From the NCBI GenBank assembly GCA_039820405.1, contig JBCBQC010000159.1, forward strand, positions 1 to 8,734: 8,734 bases of DNA, given 5' to 3'. Position numbers and translations under genes: made by a program. This stretch comes from CALLVY01 sp937899855 (GTDB lineage Bacteria > Bacteroidota > Bacteroidia > Chitinophagales > Saprospiraceae). Positions 7,399 through 8,734 of this stretch are shown here, in pieces (the first letter of the stretch is position 1; each line of letters begins with the position of its first letter). The notes beneath the pieces are model-generated. The model did no database searches. It worked only from the letters and a program-made list of their open reading frames with translations, and was not told where the DNA came from.

Positions 7399-8130
7399 AT
7401 GAAAACCTTCAAACAACTGCGGGTGGTCTTTGACCTGCCGCTCCACCCCCGGCAAATCCCCCGTTGGCGGGGCGCGCTCATCGAATGGGCCGGTCGCGAC
7501 CGGGACCTTTTTCACAACCACCGCCAAGGCACCCAGAATTACTACCGCTACCCCCTGGTCCAGTACCAGGCGCTCGGGGGCCAGGCGGCGGTATTGGCCA
7601 TCAACGAAGGCGCCGACCAGTTGGAGCAACTGCTGACGCAGCGGGACTGGTTCATTCGCTGGCGGGACCAGCTCCGACCGCTGCAAGTCGATCGGGCGGA
7701 AGTGGACTGGCCCGTGGTGGCCCTCAGCGATACGTTTCGGACCTACCGCCTCCAGCATTGGTTGCCCTTTAACCAGGAGAATTACCGCTGGTGGAAAACG
7801 GAGGCGGCGGGGCTACAAGAAAAAGTGGACCGCCTGGAGCGCATCCTGTGTTCCCACCTCCTGACTTTCGCGACGGGCATTCGCTGGCAGGTACCGGAAA
7901 AAATAGTGCTGCGCATCCAGGACATTCGACGGACCAAACAACTGCGTTTTCACGGCAGCCCGGTGGTGGCCTTTGATCTGGTATTTGATGCGAATCTGAT
8001 CCTGCCCCCCTGTGGACTGGGTAGAGCGGTCAGTCATGGTTTTGGGGTGTTGGATCCCGTAGTTCAAAAGGTAAAAAAGCAAGTCCACCGGCAGCCCAGT
8101 AAGCAGCGCTCCGCTCCCCTTTGGGGCTAA
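7399..8130 (+). CDS. cas6: Cas6b-like CRISPR RNA endonuclease
   Basis: The 243-residue product fits the usual Cas6 size. Cas6 enzymes cut CRISPR precursor RNA inside each repeat to give crRNAs with a short 5' repeat handle. The C-terminus has GLGRAVSHGFG at 206-216, an exact match to the RAMP/Cas6 glycine-rich loop GhGxxxxxGhG, after a strand FDANLILPP. The N-terminus has LFHNHRQ with His39 and His41, then YYRYPLVQYQ (48-57) and AINEG (67-71), the pattern of Cas6b proteins; from memory, the catalytic pair of the Methanococcus maripaludis enzyme is His38/His40. That agreement and the hydrophobic first strand KQLRVVFDL favour the ATG at 7399; an upstream in-frame ATG at 7333 would add 22 basic, unconserved residues. 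It is flanked by CRISPR-like arrays on both sides, with no cas1, cas2 or effector gene in the window. The basic C-terminal tail (224-243) lies next to truncated leader B. Confidence 0.82.
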   Translation: MKTFKQLRVVFDLPLHPRQIPRWRGALIEWAGRDRDLFHNHRQGTQNYYRYPLVQYQALGGQAAVLAINEGADQLEQLLTQRDWFIRWRDQLRPLQVDRAEVDWPVVALSDTFRTYRLQHWLPFNQENYRWWKTEAAGLQEKVDRLERILCSHLLTFATGIRWQVPEKIVLRIQDIRRTKQLRFHGSPVVAFDLVFDANLILPPCGLGRAVSHGFGVLDPVVQKVKKQVHRQPSKQRSAPLWG

Positions 8131-8139
8131 AATAATACA

Positions 8140-8246
8140 TGGTTAAACTATTTAATAAGATAAGCCATTTGCATAAAAAGGGCGATTTCGTTTATAAGAT
8201 AGAATATTGTTGGGTATTGACAACCAATGGATTGTGATTTGGAAGG
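8140..8246 (+). promoter_or_regulatory. CRISPR leader B, truncated at its upstream end
   Basis: Similarity to leaders A and C begins at TGGTTAAA (8140), only about 10 bp after the cas6-like stop codon; the distal ~60 bp present in A and C are missing. The proximal part is fully conserved, with GCCATTTGCATAAAAA starting at 8164, 83 bp before the repeat, TTTATAAGATAG, and a TTGACAACCAATGGATTGTG end. Confidence 0.7.
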
Positions 8247-8350
8247 GTAGGAGCGTGGGTTAAAATTAAGGTACACTGCGACGATCTGTCGACTCGTTCC
8301 GAGCGTCTATTTCAAGAGTAGGAGAGTGGGTCAAAATTAAGGTACACTGC
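8247..8350 (+). CRISPR. CRISPR mini-array B: repeat, one spacer, partial repeat
   Basis: The first repeat (8247-8283) matches array A except for one change (A to C at 8254) and ends ACTGCGACG. A 34-bp spacer (8284-8317) follows that differs from that in array A. The second repeat (8318-8350) has one change (T to C at 8332) and keeps its match through ACTGC before diverging. The repeat period is 71 bp. A further decayed repeat lies at 8411-8431. Confidence 0.78.
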
Positions 8351-8357
8351 TATTATC

Positions 8358-8386
8358 GGTGCCCGGTATATTGGTACCCGGTACCC
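8358..8386. repeat. Degenerate GGTACCC heptad tandem
   Basis: GGTGCCC (8358-8364), GGTATAT (8365-8371) and two exact GGTACCC units (8373-8379, 8380-8386) follow the last clear repeat of array B. Because GGTACC is palindromic, this is also a source of local secondary structure. It may be a decayed or slipped spacer region. Confidence 0.35.
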
Positions 8387-8410
8387 GGCCGACCGTAAAC
8401 CGGATATCGA

Positions 8411-8431
8411 CCAAATTAAGGTATACTGAAA
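8411..8431 (+). repeat. Decayed third repeat of array B
   Basis: AAATTAAGGTATACTG matches the core AAATTAAGGTACACTG of the CRISPR repeat with one change, but the 5' part (GTAGGAGAGTGGG) is gone. It lies about 80 bp after the second repeat of array B, consistent with a remnant of a longer array. Confidence 0.5.
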
Positions 8432-8439
8432 GTCGGTAT

Positions 8440-8458
8440 GCGGTACGTCGGTTACCGC
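8440..8458. repeat. Short 6-bp hairpin between arrays B and C
   Basis: GCGGTA (8440-8445) pairs with TACCGC (8453-8458) around a 7-nt loop. No T-run follows. It could weakly separate array B from array C but is short enough to be chance. Confidence 0.2.
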
Positions 8459-8486
8459 GCACTGATAAACCGTTACTGATTTGGGA

Positions 8487-8663
8487 GTCCAAAAAAATGT
8501 TTATTTTGAAGTTGTTCTTCCGAGGAAAAGTCCTCTAAAAGGTCGTTTTTGAAATATTATTAAAAATTGTAATGCAATAGGCCGTTTGCATAAAAAAGGC
8601 GATTTCGTTTACAAGTCAACACGGTTGTAGGTGCTGATAATCAATGAGTTACGGTTTTTAAGG
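8487..8663 (+). promoter_or_regulatory. CRISPR leader C
   Basis: Full-length homologue of leader A, colinear with nearly no length change from AAAATGTTTA to the repeat. It shares GAGGAAAAGTC/GTGGAAAAGTC, the GCCGTTTGCATAAAAA block at 8581 (again 83 bp before the repeat) and GGCGATTTCGTTTA. Its end, TGATAATCAATGAGTTACGG, is the most diverged of the three. Confidence 0.7.
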
Positions 8664-8734
8664 GTAGGAGAGTAGGTTAGAATTAAGGTACACTGCGACA
8701 TAATTGCCTTGCTCCTTCTATTTGAATGGAGCAA
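8664..8734 (+). CRISPR. CRISPR array C: first repeat and first spacer, cut by window edge
   Basis: The repeat (8664-8700) matches A and B with changes G to A at 8674, A to G at 8680 and a last base A. The following 34 bp (8701-8734) have spacer length, so a second repeat would be expected to start exactly at 8735, outside the window. This could be the beginning of a longer array. Confidence 0.7.

Noticed and set aside
7464..7772. Other-frame and antisense frames across the cas6-like gene (for example 7384-7758 minus)
   Set aside because: Only the 7399-8130 frame shows the HxH, YRYPLVQY and glycine-rich loop motifs.
6811..8734. Repeats as ends of a transposon or MITE rather than CRISPR
   Set aside because: All copies are in direct orientation with regular 70-71-bp spacing, a conserved upstream leader and a Cas6-like gene; no inverted ends, target duplications or transposase were seen.

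Overview
The window looks like chromosomal DNA of a free-living Bacteroidota, probably a Saprospiria/Lewinella-like organism. This is inferred from protein style: a large secreted subtilase with an SBBP-type beta-propeller, and an ECF sigma factor followed by a membrane-anchored propeller protein. Base composition is moderate. No rRNA or tRNA gene was recognised.

Left part (1-2979, minus strand): one open reading frame of 993 codons with no stop. It is the N-terminal part of a secreted S8 peptidase with signal peptide, SBBP-like propeller and a full D/H/S triad, and it runs off the left edge. Then comes about 1 kb without a convincing gene (2980-3985). It holds a strongly G-rich patch with a perfect 9-bp GC hairpin and a short-loop G-quadruplex motif, and a 165-bp long-hairpin element closed by 19-bp perfect inverted repeats.

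Middle (3986-6594, plus strand): a two-gene unit of an ECF-type sigma factor and, 11 bp later, a single-pass membrane protein. The latter has an anti-sigma-like cytoplasmic N-terminus and an outer beta-propeller. Together they probably sense an envelope signal.

Right part (6595-8734, plus strand): the most interesting region. A Cas6b-like CRISPR RNA endonuclease gene (7399-8130) has an HxH motif at residues 39/41 and an exact glycine-rich loop at 206-216. It sits between short CRISPR-like arrays, with no other cas gene in view. Three copies of one leader end exactly 83 bp after a shared GCC(A/G)TTTGCATAAAAA block. Each is followed by a 37-bp repeat (GTAGGAG... to ...ACTGCGAC) and a 33-34-bp spacer. 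Arrays A and B contain one clear spacer each and then a repeat that decays at its 3' end. Array C is cut by the window edge exactly where its next repeat would be expected. All leaders, repeats and the cas6-like gene face the same way. The simplest model is that array transcripts are cut by the Cas6b-like enzyme into crRNAs. Whether an effector lies just to the right, acts in trans, or is absent cannot be decided from this window.
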